Below the pieces are notes generated by a model. That model saw only the letters and a program-made list of their open reading frames with translations, ran no database searches and was not told the DNA's origin. A program made the translations under genes and the position numbers. From Parachlamydiaceae bacterium (GTDB lineage Bacteria; Chlamydiota; Chlamydiia; Chlamydiales; Parachlamydiaceae): a stretch of 35,697 nucleotides of DNA. Where the stretch lies: contig JACDHD010000022.1 in NCBI GenBank assembly GCA_013821265.1, positions 1 to 35,697 of the forward strand, in the 5' to 3' direction. Shown here piece after piece: positions 7,916 through 16,346 of the stretch (positions are counted from its first letter, which is position 1; every line of letters begins with the position of its first letter).

Positions 7916-8764
7916 CTAAACTGCACTAGTACGCAGTAGGCGACTAAAAAACAACCCCACAACGTAGGCTAGGCCAGCAATTAACGCAATCGTCGCACCA
8001 CTCGGCCAATCTAAATGATACGCCGTAGCAGTTCCTACAAAGCAAAAGAGTGCACTCAACAAAACAGCAATAATCATCATGCGCGATAAGCGCACCGTAA
8101 ACAAATTGGCAATCGCTGCGGGAATGGTCAGCATCGTCATCACTAAAATAATCCCAACAACCTGAATCAATAGCACAATCGCAATCGAAGTCAAAATCAG
8201 CAACAGCATGTACAATGTGTTGACAGGGACTCCCTGCAAACGCGCCTGTTCTTCATCAAAGCAAATTGCCAAAAAGCGTTTGTGAAACAGTAACGCTACA
8301 ATAAAGACAAAGAAATCTAGCGTAAACAGCACTGTTAAGTCTGTTTGGGAAACCCACAAAATATTTCCCACCAACAAATTTGACAACTCTACGTTTGATC
8401 CTGGAGTCTGCGTAATAAAAATAACACCCACAGCCATCCCCACAGACCACAACGCAGCGATAACCGTATCTTCTCGCTGACGATAATAGAGCGAGATCCA
8501 ACCGATCAGCCATGCAGATAACACAGCAGCAATCAAGGCTCCATATAGAGGAGAAATCCAGCTAATTCCCTGCGCACGCTGAAGCCAAAAAGCCAATCCA
8601 ATACCCGCTAACACTGAATGCGCAATACTACCACAAATGAAGACAATGCGTTTGACGACAACATAAGAACCAATAATGCCACTAACAATCGAAGCAGCAA
8701 ACCCGGCAATCACAGCAGAAAAGAGTAAAGGATTTGTGCGAAGAGCCTCGATAAAGGAAATCAT
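7916..8764 (-). CDS. Metal (Zn/Mn-type) ABC transporter permease
   Basis: Integral membrane subunit of an ABC-3 family importer (ZnuB/MntB/TroC type). The 282 residues are almost entirely hydrophobic, with about eight membrane segments. The early GIIGSYVVVKRIVFICGSIAHSVLAGIGL region is the family hallmark, and ICFDEEQARLQGVPV is the cytoplasmic coupling loop that contacts the ATPase. It is the last gene of a three-gene minus-strand operon; its ATG abuts the end of the ATPase gene (8765) with no spacer. The repeat element at 7290-7908 begins immediately past its stop. Confidence 0.92.
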   Translation of the reverse strand: MISFIEALRTNPLLFSAVIAGFAASIVSGIIGSYVVVKRIVFICGSIAHSVLAGIGLAFWLQRAQGISWISPLYGALIAAVLSAWLIGWISLYYRQREDTVIAALWSVGMAVGVIFITQTPGSNVELSNLLVGNILWVSQTDLTVLFTLDFFVFIVALLFHKRFLAICFDEEQARLQGVPVNTLYMLLLILTSIAIVLLIQVVGIILVMTMLTIPAAIANLFTVRLSRMMIIAVLLSALFCFVGTATAYHLDWPSGATIALIAGLAYVVGLFFSRLLRTSAV

Positions 8765-9496
8765 CTATACCTTCCGTGTGCTAATCGTATTGATCAAAGG
8801 CGTATGGTACAGACCCATTGCAAAATGCTCACACACTTCTTGTGGAGTCAATAAAATCACCTGACGCTGGACGCAAATGACCCGCTTAACATGTTCAATT
8901 GCAATATTTAAATCGTGCGTCACCATCAAGATGGTCATCTCATTTTGTAATTGATCTAAAAGCGCATAAATTTCTGCTTGTGTCTGCGCATCAACGCTAG
9001 CTGTAGGCTCATCAAGCAGCAACAATTTAGGATTCGATACCAGCGCTCTAGCAATCAATGTACGCTGCGCCTGGCCTCCCGATAGCGTTCCGAAGGCTCG
9101 ATCTTTTAATGGCAGCAATCCCACCTTATCTAAGGCCTGACAAGCTGCATGGCGATCCTCTTCACGATACCTTCCATACCAAGGTAACTGCGCCAAACGC
9201 CCTAACAGCACTACTTCCAATACAGAGATCGGAAACTGACGATCAAAACGCACAACCTGTGGAACGTATGCAATCTGACTGCACGCAGCATTCGGAGATG
9301 TCCCAAACACGCGAATCGATCCCTGAGTGGGCTTTAAAAAGCCCATAATCAATTTTAGCAATGTTGTTTTACCACCACCATTAGGGCCAATAATGCCTAC
9401 ATAGTCGCCAGCATGAATTTTGAAGGATACGTCGTTTAAAACGGGAAGATCTTGATATCCAAAGTCCAAATGATCCAATTCAATAATCGGTGTCAT
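8765..9496 (-). CDS. Metal (Zn/Mn-type) ABC transporter ATP-binding protein
   Basis: Energises uptake through the adjoining permease. Walker A GPNGGGKTT is at 37-45, the Q-loop VPQ at about 78-80, the ABC signature LSGGQAQR at 138-145, Walker B LLLLDEP at 158-164, and the switch histidine lies in MVTHD. The 243-residue length fits the ZnuC/MntA group. It sits between the binding protein (6 bases upstream) and the permease (abutting), forming one operon. Confidence 0.94.
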   Translation of the reverse strand: MTPIIELDHLDFGYQDLPVLNDVSFKIHAGDYVGIIGPNGGGKTTLLKLIMGFLKPTQGSIRVFGTSPNAACSQIAYVPQVVRFDRQFPISVLEVVLLGRLAQLPWYGRYREEDRHAACQALDKVGLLPLKDRAFGTLSGGQAQRTLIARALVSNPKLLLLDEPTASVDAQTQAEIYALLDQLQNEMTILMVTHDLNIAIEHVKRVICVQRQVILLTPQEVCEHFAMGLYHTPLINTISTRKV

Positions 9497-9502
9497 AATG
9501 GC

Positions 9503-10390
9503 CTATGGAGCTTTCTTTTCTTGTTCGGCAATGCGCAAAGCAATCTCTCGCAACGTCGCAAAGTAATCGCCAGAATAAGGATCTAGAGCCACAACATTTG
9601 CTCCCAATTCCCCAGCAATTAAATTAGCCCCACGGCTGCTATACTGATTTTGAATATAGATAGTTTTGATGTGAGAGGCTCGCGCTTGGTTTAATAACTC
9701 AGTTAGTTGTCGTGGTGAGGGGTCTTTACCTTCAAACTCTATGGACATCTGCTCCAATCCGTAGTCGCGTGCGAAGTACCCGTAAGAAGGATGAGACACC
9801 AAAATTGTGCGCGCTTTGAGCGGTTTTAGAATGTCGCGAATCTCTTGATCTACAGCATCTAGCTGCGCAGTAAATTTTTCCAAACGCTCTGCATACTGTT
9901 GACGATGCTCTGGGTAAACTTCTGTCAATGCATTGGCAATTTGCTTTGCCTGCACCTTCATCATTTTTGGACTAAGCCAGATATGGAGATCGGCTCCCTC
10001 ATTTGGACAGCAGTGGCAGTGGTGATTCGAATCAAAAACAATTAAATCGACTCCCTCACGCAAATCGACAATGCGCATCGAAGGGTGGTGACTGCGCATC
10101 GCCTGAATGGCGCGATTTTCAAAGAGCTCTCCAATGCGAAACCAAATGTCTGCATGGCTACTTTTCAAAATTTGCTTAGGGGTTGGTTCAAAGGTATGAA
10201 AGCTTGCTCCCGGAGGAACCAATAAATCTACGGTTACGGTAGCGCCACCAATCGCTTTAACGGCAAACTGGTAGGGGGCTATGCTCACGAGCACTTCATG
10301 CGAGCGCTTATCCTCAACCGCCATGCAAAAAGCAGGCAGAGTAATAGCTAGAACCATCCAAAGAATAAAATAGATTTTTTTAGTGATCAT
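9503..10390 (-). CDS. Periplasmic metal-binding protein of a Zn/Mn ABC transporter
   Basis: Cluster A-I (TroA/ZnuA-type) solute-binding protein that delivers a divalent metal to the permease. Residues 1-24 are a signal peptide without a convincing lipobox. Metal ligands expected from the family are H65 (SFHTFEPTP), H136 (DLHIWLSP), H200 (SHPSYGYF) and D270 (DPYSGDY). Between the first two lies a short His/Cys cluster, HHCHCC (123-128), in the position of the His-rich loop of zinc-specific ZnuA, though much shorter. Zinc is therefore somewhat favoured over manganese, but this is inference. It is the first gene of the operon, starting at the ATG at 10388-10390. I found no convincing Zur or MntR operator. 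Confidence 0.92.
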   Translation of the reverse strand: MITKKIYFILWMVLAITLPAFCMAVEDKRSHEVLVSIAPYQFAVKAIGGATVTVDLLVPPGASFHTFEPTPKQILKSSHADIWFRIGELFENRAIQAMRSHHPSMRIVDLREGVDLIVFDSNHHCHCCPNEGADLHIWLSPKMMKVQAKQIANALTEVYPEHRQQYAERLEKFTAQLDAVDQEIRDILKPLKARTILVSHPSYGYFARDYGLEQMSIEFEGKDPSPRQLTELLNQARASHIKTIYIQNQYSSRGANLIAGELGANVVALDPYSGDYFATLREIALRIAEQEKKAP

Positions 10391-10500
10391 GGCTCAAGTT
10401 TACGTTTGCAATCGTTTCTCCGCAAGGAGATTGTACCAGCTAGTAAAATCAGTTGCAGGAGAATTCCTATTTCGCTTACCTTTGATATTCGTTTTCATGC

Positions 10501-10587
10501 GGAGGGATGTCCGAGTGGCTTAAGGAGCACGCTTGGAAAGCGTGTGTACGCTAACCCGTACCGTGGGTTCGAATCCCACTCCCTCCG
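10501..10587 (+). tRNA. tRNA-Ser (anticodon GGA)
   Basis: Acceptor stem GGAGGGA (10501-10507) pairs with TCCCTCC (10580-10586), with discriminator G at 10587. Anticodon stem CACGC/GCGTG (10528-10532, 10540-10544) encloses loop TTGGAAA with anticodon GGA at 10535-10537. A long variable arm, as in class II tRNAs, and the T arm GTGGGTTCGAATCCCAC follow. The 3' CCA is not encoded. It reads UCC/UCU serine codons. Confidence 0.97.
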
Positions 10588-10610
10588 TTCCTTTAATCAA
10601 CATTCACTGT

Positions 10611-10657
10611 TTATCGGCATTTTAACGGCATTAGCTTTAATTTTGCTATGCCGATAA
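10611..10657. repeat. Inverted repeat just after tRNA-Ser
   Basis: A 10-bp perfect inverted repeat (ttatcggcat at 10611-10620, atgccgataa at 10648-10657) begins 24 bases past the tRNA, and another tgccgataa follows. There is no T-run after it, so it is a weak terminator candidate; it could also be an RNA-processing hairpin. Confidence 0.45.
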
Positions 10658-10688
10658 ATTGCCGATAAATCACGGCTTCTGAAAGGAA

Positions 10689-11105
10689 ACCAGGCCATCC
10701 TCGGCCTGAAAGTAACTAGGGCGTCCCGCCCTGTAAAAAGCTGGATTATCTTGTTTTTTTTTGCTGTAACCATTTTCCGATTAACCAAGTCACCCTGGCT
10801 AGAACACATAGTTTTATTTTATTTTTACTAATACTAATCCTCATTGGGTCTCTGCGACTCTGCGTCTCTGCGTTAAATAAATTCGTATCATATGGTGTAT
10901 ATGATCTTCTACGGATTAACCATGTTTTAGTGTCATTAAATGATAAACGCAGAGTCGCAGAGTCGCAGAGAAGAAAAACTAGACTCAATTAAATTATTAG
11001 AAATTAACCATTTTCTGATTAGCTAAGCTACCCTGGCACTGGTCGTCCTTTTTTTTGCAGGACGGGACGCCCTGGCTACTTTCAGGCCGAGGACGGCCTG
11101 TTTTT
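10689..11105. repeat. Nested palindromic repeat of about 417 bases
   Basis: The outer arms are near-perfect inverted copies of about 42 bases (10689-10732 and 11062-11105), holding ggcctgaaagta and gggcgtcccg. Inside are direct copies of an accattttc(c/t)gatta(a/g)c word (10769-10787 and 11007-11024). The inner arms tctctgcgactctgcg (10851-10866) and cgcagagtcgcagag (10951-10974) are inverted, and resemble the gagacacagag terminus with substitutions. It occupies the space between tRNA-Ser and the 3' end of the AAA ATPase gene and could act as a terminator for the latter. No gene was found inside. Confidence 0.75.
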
Positions 11106-11117
11106 ACTCGAAGGAGT

Positions 11118-12866
11118 TCAACCTTGATAGTATTCTTCGTCAGGTCTCTTTCTAGCGGGTCTCTTCACAATTTCCTGTGTAAATTGATCCACTAATACCC
11201 GTGTTATCGACGGGTGACCTAACTCTTTAAGCTCTTGTTCCAAATAGGGTTGCAGTACATGCTGAGAAAAAACAAAACGCTTCTTGAGCAAATCCACATT
11301 TTTGCCTTTTTTCTGCAACGCTACGATCTGCACTGCTAAAAAGCAGCGTTCCGCAATCGCTTCACTTCTTGCCATTGCCAAGCGCATGCGTTTAGCTATC
11401 GTTTGATCGTCTTTGGCTACTTCTGCTTTCAAATTAGCTAAAGCGCCCCTACTGCGATCTACTTCTTCAGCTTGATCTTTTTCATCCGCTTCCAAATAGG
11501 CAATGCCTGCATGAGTTGCTTTGCCACTTTCTATTCTCAACTGCTTCCTATTTTCCGTATCCCACATCAGCGCATTCAATTCCGCTACTACCTGCATGAG
11601 TACAGAAATCGAAACGTCTGGCTGAGCTTGCTCTGCTCGGTACTTCGATGTGCGTTCAAAAATATAATCTAGCTCATCATTGCTCGCATGGAGATGTGGA
11701 GCTTGTCTCAGCAATGTTTCGCGCAAAATCATTTGGGTCGTTTCTTTATCTGTCGGCTTCACTTCAATCGCCACAGGCCAACGCCTTCTCCAAACAGGAT
11801 CTGCCGCGATTAATTTTTGATAATCGTCTTTTGTCATGGTCCCCATGCACTGCCAATTCCCCACAGCAGTATTGCCCGTAACAGATAGAAGTGCATTACC
11901 TACATCTCCTGTAAGAGCTCCTTGCAGTTCATCAATAGCCATTACCGCATTGGAATCCCCCTCAATCCTTCTTTTAACTTGTTCAAAGCGAACAGTGCCA
12001 GTATCTGGAGAAAACGTGCTGCCTTTTAATCCCCCACTATTTCCAAAAAATACGTTCTTATCACGTAAATTTTCAGGAACATCCCCTGAAGCAATTCGCT
12101 GACAAACGCCACCAATCATTGTCGTTTTTCCGCTTCCGGATGGGCCATAAAAAACAACGTTCATGCCTGCTCCCAAAGAAAACAATGCTTGCTGTATCTC
12201 CGCATGACGTCCTACCAACTGAGGAAGTTGTCCCTGACGTGCAGCACTCGTCCAATTTCGAAATGCCCCTATTTGCTCACTAGGAGGTCGAAACCAACGT
12301 ATGTACACAAAGAGTACACCAGCAATCGCTCCAATGGTGACTGCTGTTAAAAAGAGTGCTGTCAAGGGGCTGGCAACATAAGCCTCTACGCCAGTGAATA
12401 CCACGAACGGAAATGCTAACATTCTTCCATACATATACAGAAAACGCGATGCAGACCACTCAGAGCTGGGTTCATTTCCCGCATCAAAAAATCCGAAAGC
12501 TGACAACATCGTTTCAAAAACAGCATGTATTTTTCGAGTTAAATAGGATCTTTTATCCTCCCACCCCTGATTTCCTGTATGCAATCCGCTACGCTGGAGA
12601 ATCTCTTCGCACCAAGCCGTGCGCTCAATGGAAGCCTCCGTATCAGCGGCTCGACATCTTGTTTTCAACAGTCCATAAGGAAATAGTGTTAGGGCGCTGT
12701 CAACAAGCTTTGGATGTCCACTTTCAAAGCTCTGCTTTGCTACTTCACGCAAAAAGTCTCTAGCATCATCACCACCCAATTTGCCAACACTTCTTTTAAC
12801 AGATCCACACCACGATCCACGTTGAAGCTGTTGCACCAAAGGTGATTGACTATTAGATAGTTGCAT
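11118..12866 (-). CDS. Membrane-anchored ClpB-like AAA ATPase
   Basis: A 582-residue protein with one AAA domain that I cannot assign to a named family. Residues 1-140 are a helical N-terminal region. Two adjoining hydrophobic segments (148-166, 168-190) should anchor it in a membrane. Walker A GPSGSGKTT is at 241-249 and Walker B AVMAIDEL at about 307-314. The stretch GTMTKDDYQKLI...WRRRW matches the first nucleotide-binding domain of ClpA/ClpB (GATTxDEYRK...ERRF), including the likely arginine finger. A charged helical tail follows (about 425-582). The ATG at 12864-12866 is preferred for its GGGAG binding site; the longer GTG start at 12902 has none. It has no operon partner: the palindrome lies downstream, and a repeat/transposase chimera (12960-13405) lies upstream. 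A substrate-remodelling role at the membrane is inference. Confidence 0.75.
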   Translation of the reverse strand: MQLSNSQSPLVQQLQRGSWCGSVKRSVGKLGGDDARDFLREVAKQSFESGHPKLVDSALTLFPYGLLKTRCRAADTEASIERTAWCEEILQRSGLHTGNQGWEDKRSYLTRKIHAVFETMLSAFGFFDAGNEPSSEWSASRFLYMYGRMLAFPFVVFTGVEAYVASPLTALFLTAVTIGAIAGVLFVYIRWFRPPSEQIGAFRNWTSAARQGQLPQLVGRHAEIQQALFSLGAGMNVVFYGPSGSGKTTMIGGVCQRIASGDVPENLRDKNVFFGNSGGLKGSTFSPDTGTVRFEQVKRRIEGDSNAVMAIDELQGALTGDVGNALLSVTGNTAVGNWQCMGTMTKDDYQKLIAADPVWRRRWPVAIEVKPTDKETTQMILRETLLRQAPHLHASNDELDYIFERTSKYRAEQAQPDVSISVLMQVVAELNALMWDTENRKQLRIESGKATHAGIAYLEADEKDQAEEVDRSRGALANLKAEVAKDDQTIAKRMRLAMARSEAIAERCFLAVQIVALQKKGKNVDLLKKRFVFSQHVLQPYLEQELKELGHPSITRVLVDQFTQEIVKRPARKRPDEEYYQG

Positions 12867-12959
12867 CAAGATTTCTCCCACTTTTTTGGAAGATGATACC
12901 ACATTTTGTCTTTAGGCGAAACGTCAAGAATTGCTTAAGGGTTTCTTAGACATCATTTT

Positions 12960-13405
12960 TCGAAAAAATTTACAGGATGGCCAGGATGAGTAGAAGTGTT
13001 CGTTTTATTTTTTACTACAGAGACACAGACTCGACTTTAGCATTTTTTAAGCATAGGCCATCATCCTACAGATTTCTTGAATGTCTATTTTTCCACACTT
13101 CTGTTTTTTACTAGATTGAGGAAAATATTTACTGTTGAGAATCAACAACTTAAGGTACACCATTACATCTGAAAACGTAACCGTCTTTTTACTGTACCAA
13201 GGGGTCATTTCGGGGACTATTTCCACTCCCGTATCTTGTACAGCTTGGCTGCCCATGCGAATACTGGTTTTTAAAAAGCCTCAGCTTTTTAAAAAGACAT
13301 CGAAAAGCATAACATATAACACGTCAAGGGTTTGCAAGCTCCTCTCGCTCTCTGTGCTGCTCTGTGCCTCTGTGTCTCTGTGGTAAAAAATAAAACGAAC
13401 ACTTC
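12960..13405. repeat. Chimeric element: IS terminus and transposase tail joined to the right half of the main repeat
   Basis: The left end reads gtgttcgttttattttttactacagagacacaga (12996-13029), the family terminus with one mismatch, and then switches to transposase sequence (13030-13256). From about 13253 it continues as the right half of the main repeat: atgcgaatactgg, gcctcagctttttaaaaag, then ctcgctctctgtgctgctctg to ctgtggtaaaaaataaaacgaacac at 13405. It fills the gap between the AAA ATPase gene and uvrD; no intact gene is present. Confidence 0.8.
13047..13256 (-). pseudogene. Transposase C-terminal remnant, copy 1
   Basis: An open stretch of 69 codons encodes what looks like the end of a DDE-type transposase: a TPWYSKKTVTFSDVM block, a basic segment and a terminal MMAYA. 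These resemble the ends of some IS4/IS701-like transposases that close with a CYA(A) motif; this is from memory and not certain. Its upstream end fuses into repeat sequence at about 13253, so the start codon is accidental and the 5' part of the gene is gone. The last 32 codons recur at 35599-35697 with one synonymous change (CAA/CAG for Gln). Confidence 0.55.
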
Positions 13406-13419
13406 ATGGAATATACGCC

Positions 13420-15582
13420 TCACAGACGCGTGAGGTTTGCGTACTGCGCAACGAGACTGCGCTCTTTGTTGTCTTTCGAGAAAAAGATCGTATAGGTGAG
13501 GCCTGCAGATCCATTTTGAACCTGTTTTATGCATCCAACTCCAAATTCGGAATGAAATACCAGATCATTAATCGATAATGCAGAAACTTGTTCCTGGACT
13601 GCTTTTGGAACAACCTTCGTCGGATTCAACGGTGTGACCTTTGAATAATTATAGCTCGACTTTGCTGCAGGCATTCCCACGCCGCCAATTCGTTCTACAT
13701 ATTCTACTGGAATTTCCTTTAAAAAGCGGCTAGGCCGCTGTGTGCGGGTCACCCCCCAAATCGTGCGAGAAGTAGCGTAAGACAAATACAAGTATTCTTT
13801 GGCGCGCGTCATGCCCACGTAGCAGAGACGACGCTCCTCTTCAACGCGCTCTTCCTCTTCCCTTGAGTTGATGTGAGGAAACAGGTCTTCTTCCATTCCA
13901 GCAATCACAGTGACAGCAAATTCTAGCCCTTTACCGTTGTGAATCGTCATGAGATTGAGACGGTCATCCTGCCCCTCAGTTTCATCCAAAGTAGATTTTA
14001 GTGAAAGCTCTTCCAGAAAGCCGCTAAGAGTAGGATTTTCTGTGACAGTTGTCCATTCGGCTGCTTTAGAGACCAGAGCATTTAAGTTTTCTTTGCGGTC
14101 TACCATCGATTCCTGATCTTCTTCTAAATATTTCCAGTAGCCGGTTTGATCGATTGCTGCCGTCACAAGCGCAGGAAGGGACATATCCACAGATACAGTT
14201 CTTAACGATTGAATGATCTGCACATAATCCTGAATACCCTCTTTTTGCTTTGAGGTTAGCTTCACTGGGGAAGCCAATGGAGAACCCGATACGACTTTTT
14301 CACAATATTCCAATACGGAACATTGCTCTTGCGCTGCAGCCAAATTTAATTTGTCCAATGTTGCATCGCCTAATCCACGCTTGGGCAAATTTATTGTACG
14401 TGTAAACGCAATGAAATCATTACCTGACAACACCATGCGCAACCACGCCAAGACATCTTTAATTTCACGACGTTGATAGAAGGATAAGCCGCCCACAATT
14501 ACGTAGGGAATGCGACGCTGTAGTAAACAATCTTCAAACACGCGCGACTGCGCGTTTGTTCGATAGAAGACAACCATCTGCTTAAGAGGAATGTCTTCCT
14601 GTTGATGGTGTTCTACAATGCGCTGTGCAGCATATACAGCTTCTAAGCGATCATTGTCCGCTCGGTAGATTTTAATCTTTTCACCGGCTCCCAGATCACT
14701 CCACAAGTCTTTTTCGTAGCGATTTGGATTGCGTTGAATGAGAGCATTGGCCGCTTCGATGATATTGCTGCGGCTGCGATAATTTTGATTAAGACGAACG
14801 ACAACAGCTCCAGGATAGTCTTTTTCAAAGTTCAAAATGTTGTTGATGTTAGCTCCACGCCACGAATAAATCGATTGATCCGGATCTCCCACCACGCACA
14901 AATTGCGACTTTTTTCGACTAAAAAGTTGACGAGCTTATACTGAAGTGCATTGGTATCTTGGTATTCATCGATTAAGAGATGGGTCCAGCGCGCTTGATA
15001 AAAAGCTAAAATCTCAGGATGCTCACTAAACAGTTTAACTGGCAAAGCCAACAGGTCGTCGTAGTCGACGCCATTAAATTCTTTTAGTTTCGCTTGATAA
15101 AGAGCAAATACGTTATTAAAGAAGGTCCCTTGTGTTGATCCGACAGCCTCTATTCCATTGTTTTTCGCAGAAGAAATTAGATTTCTTAATTCTTTGACCG
15201 CATCCTTGGTGTCTGCTCCAGTGAGCTCCTTTATGCATATCTTTAGCAATTTATCTGCATCATCTTCATCGTAGATAACAAAGGTATTCTTATAGCCTAG
15301 ATGATGAATAGACTCACGTAGGATGCGCACTCCTAAGCTATGGAACGTGCAGATTAACACATCGTTCATCGTCTGCTGACGCACCCTTTCCTTCATTTCG
15401 TTTGCAGCTTTATTGGTAAAGGTAAGTCCCAAAATTTGTGAAGAGTGGACTCCACGATTGAGCAGATTGGCAATGCGAAACGTGACGACGCGCGTTTTTC
15501 CTGATCCAGCACCTGCCAGCACCAGTAAAGGGCCATCTAAGGTATCTACAGCACGCTGCTGTTCTGAATTTAACTGTCCCAT
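13420..15582 (-). CDS. ATP-dependent DNA helicase, UvrD/PcrA family
   Basis: Superfamily 1A 3'-5' helicase used in nucleotide-excision and mismatch repair. Motif I AGAGSGKT is at 23-30, motif II IDEYQDT at 204-210 and motif III GDPDQSIYSWRGA at 232-244. Motif IV is NQNYRS, motif V lies in MTIHNGKGLEF, and motif VI is YVGMTRAKEYL. The C-terminus has a Tudor-like VFHSEFGVGCI segment as in PcrA/UvrD. The 720-residue length is typical. The start ATG (15580-15582) has an AGGGA binding site. It lies 7 bases after the VTT-type gene and shares its transcript. PcrA, UvrD and Rep cannot be separated confidently by eye. Confidence 0.95.
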   Translation of the reverse strand: MGQLNSEQQRAVDTLDGPLLVLAGAGSGKTRVVTFRIANLLNRGVHSSQILGLTFTNKAANEMKERVRQQTMNDVLICTFHSLGVRILRESIHHLGYKNTFVIYDEDDADKLLKICIKELTGADTKDAVKELRNLISSAKNNGIEAVGSTQGTFFNNVFALYQAKLKEFNGVDYDDLLALPVKLFSEHPEILAFYQARWTHLLIDEYQDTNALQYKLVNFLVEKSRNLCVVGDPDQSIYSWRGANINNILNFEKDYPGAVVVRLNQNYRSRSNIIEAANALIQRNPNRYEKDLWSDLGAGEKIKIYRADNDRLEAVYAAQRIVEHHQQEDIPLKQMVVFYRTNAQSRVFEDCLLQRRIPYVIVGGLSFYQRREIKDVLAWLRMVLSGNDFIAFTRTINLPKRGLGDATLDKLNLAAAQEQCSVLEYCEKVVSGSPLASPVKLTSKQKEGIQDYVQIIQSLRTVSVDMSLPALVTAAIDQTGYWKYLEEDQESMVDRKENLNALVSKAAEWTTVTENPTLSGFLEELSLKSTLDETEGQDDRLNLMTIHNGKGLEFAVTVIAGMEEDLFPHINSREEEERVEEERRLCYVGMTRAKEYLYLSYATSRTIWGVTRTQRPSRFLKEIPVEYVERIGGVGMPAAKSSYNYSKVTPLNPTKVVPKAVQEQVSALSINDLVFHSEFGVGCIKQVQNGSAGLTYTIFFSKDNKERSLVAQYANLTRL

Positions 15583-15589
15583 CGTTTCC

Positions 15590-16219
15590 CTATAAAAATT
15601 TCAGCACTATAAAACCGCACGCCAATAGCGCAATCAGAAGTACAGTCAATAAGTTAAATTTTGTTTCAATGAACTGCTTAATTGGCTCTCCATACTTCCA
15701 GAGTAATGCCGCAACCAAGAAAAAGCGCGCCGAACGTCCCACCACGGAAGCTAATAAAAACATCGGAAAGGAGATGTGAAAGACTCCGGCAGCAATTGTA
15801 AACACTTTGTAGGGAATTGGAGTAAACGCAGCGACAAAAACGGCCCAAAAATCCCACGCATTGTAAAGTCCAGCGACTTTAACAAAGGTCTGTTCCGTAA
15901 AAATATAGTGGAAGAAAAACCCGGAAGCCATATGCCATAAGGCCATCCCAATCATATATCCTAAAATACCCCCCAACACAGACGCTACAGCATTAACGGC
16001 TGCATAGTACCACGCGCGATCGCGACGTTCCAACGTCAGAGCAATTTGAAGCACATCGGGAGCAACAGGGAAAAAACTCGATTCTGCAAAGCTGATGCAA
16101 AAGAGTGCTATTGTTGCATAACGGCAGTGCGCGAGTCCGAGCACCCAGTCGTAGAGACGACGATGGAGCGCCCAGCGCGAACAGGTAACAGGATTAGCAA
16201 GGTCATTCGGGGTTGTCAT
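15590..16219 (-). CDS. VTT/DedA-superfamily (YqaA-like) membrane protein
   Basis: A 209-residue integral membrane protein. The FAESSFFPVAPDVLQIAL block, the GGILGYMIG glycine motif and FTPIPYKVFTIAAGVF are characteristic of YqaA/DedA-type proteins, now linked to phospholipid flipping in the wider family. About four to five membrane segments are visible. I place the start at the ATG at 16217-16219. A longer frame to 16249 would make its first ten codons overlap a strong promoter (16226-16254). With that promoter, transcription should begin at or within a base or two of the ATG, making the message leaderless; no Shine-Dalgarno is present. The uvrD-type helicase follows 7 bases after the stop. 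Confidence 0.85.
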   Translation of the reverse strand: MTTPNDLANPVTCSRWALHRRLYDWVLGLAHCRYATIALFCISFAESSFFPVAPDVLQIALTLERRDRAWYYAAVNAVASVLGGILGYMIGMALWHMASGFFFHYIFTEQTFVKVAGLYNAWDFWAVFVAAFTPIPYKVFTIAAGVFHISFPMFLLASVVGRSARFFLVAALLWKYGEPIKQFIETKFNLLTVLLIALLACGFIVLKFL

Positions 16220-16225
16220 GCGAAG

Positions 16226-16254
16226 ATTATAGCATATCTCAGATAACAAAACAA
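16226..16254 (-). promoter_or_regulatory. Promoter for the VTT-type gene and uvrD
   Basis: On the minus strand, TTGTTT (16254-16249) and a perfect TATAAT (16231-16226) are separated by exactly 17 bases. The expected start site, about seven bases past the -10, coincides with the ATG at 16219. Confidence 0.6.
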
Positions 16255-16290
16255 TTGTACGTTCGGGCTAATAATTTTCGTTTTGTTTTT

Positions 16291-16346
16291 CAACACAAAG
16301 GGTGAGTTGCAGACGTTTCAACACAAAGGGTGAGTTGCAGACGTCT
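16291..16346. repeat. Two tandem 28-base units at the outer end of repeat copy B
   Basis: The unit containing caacacaaagggtgagttgc and then agacg occurs twice in a row (16291-16318 and 16319-16346). A related cagagggtgagttgcaaag occurs next to copy C (20723-20741), so the unit belongs to the outer flank of the element. Confidence 0.8.

Noticed and set aside
10406-10657. 83-codon plus-strand frame over the tRNA
   Set aside because: It reads straight through tRNA-Ser; the tRNA structure explains the sequence.
10501-10687. Genomic island attachment site at tRNA-Ser
   Set aside because: No integrase, and I saw no second copy of the tRNA 3' end in the window.
12073-12255. Small frames on both strands inside the AAA ATPase, UvrD, PutA and UGP3-like genes
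   Set aside because: These are shadows of well-supported coding regions, without independent features.
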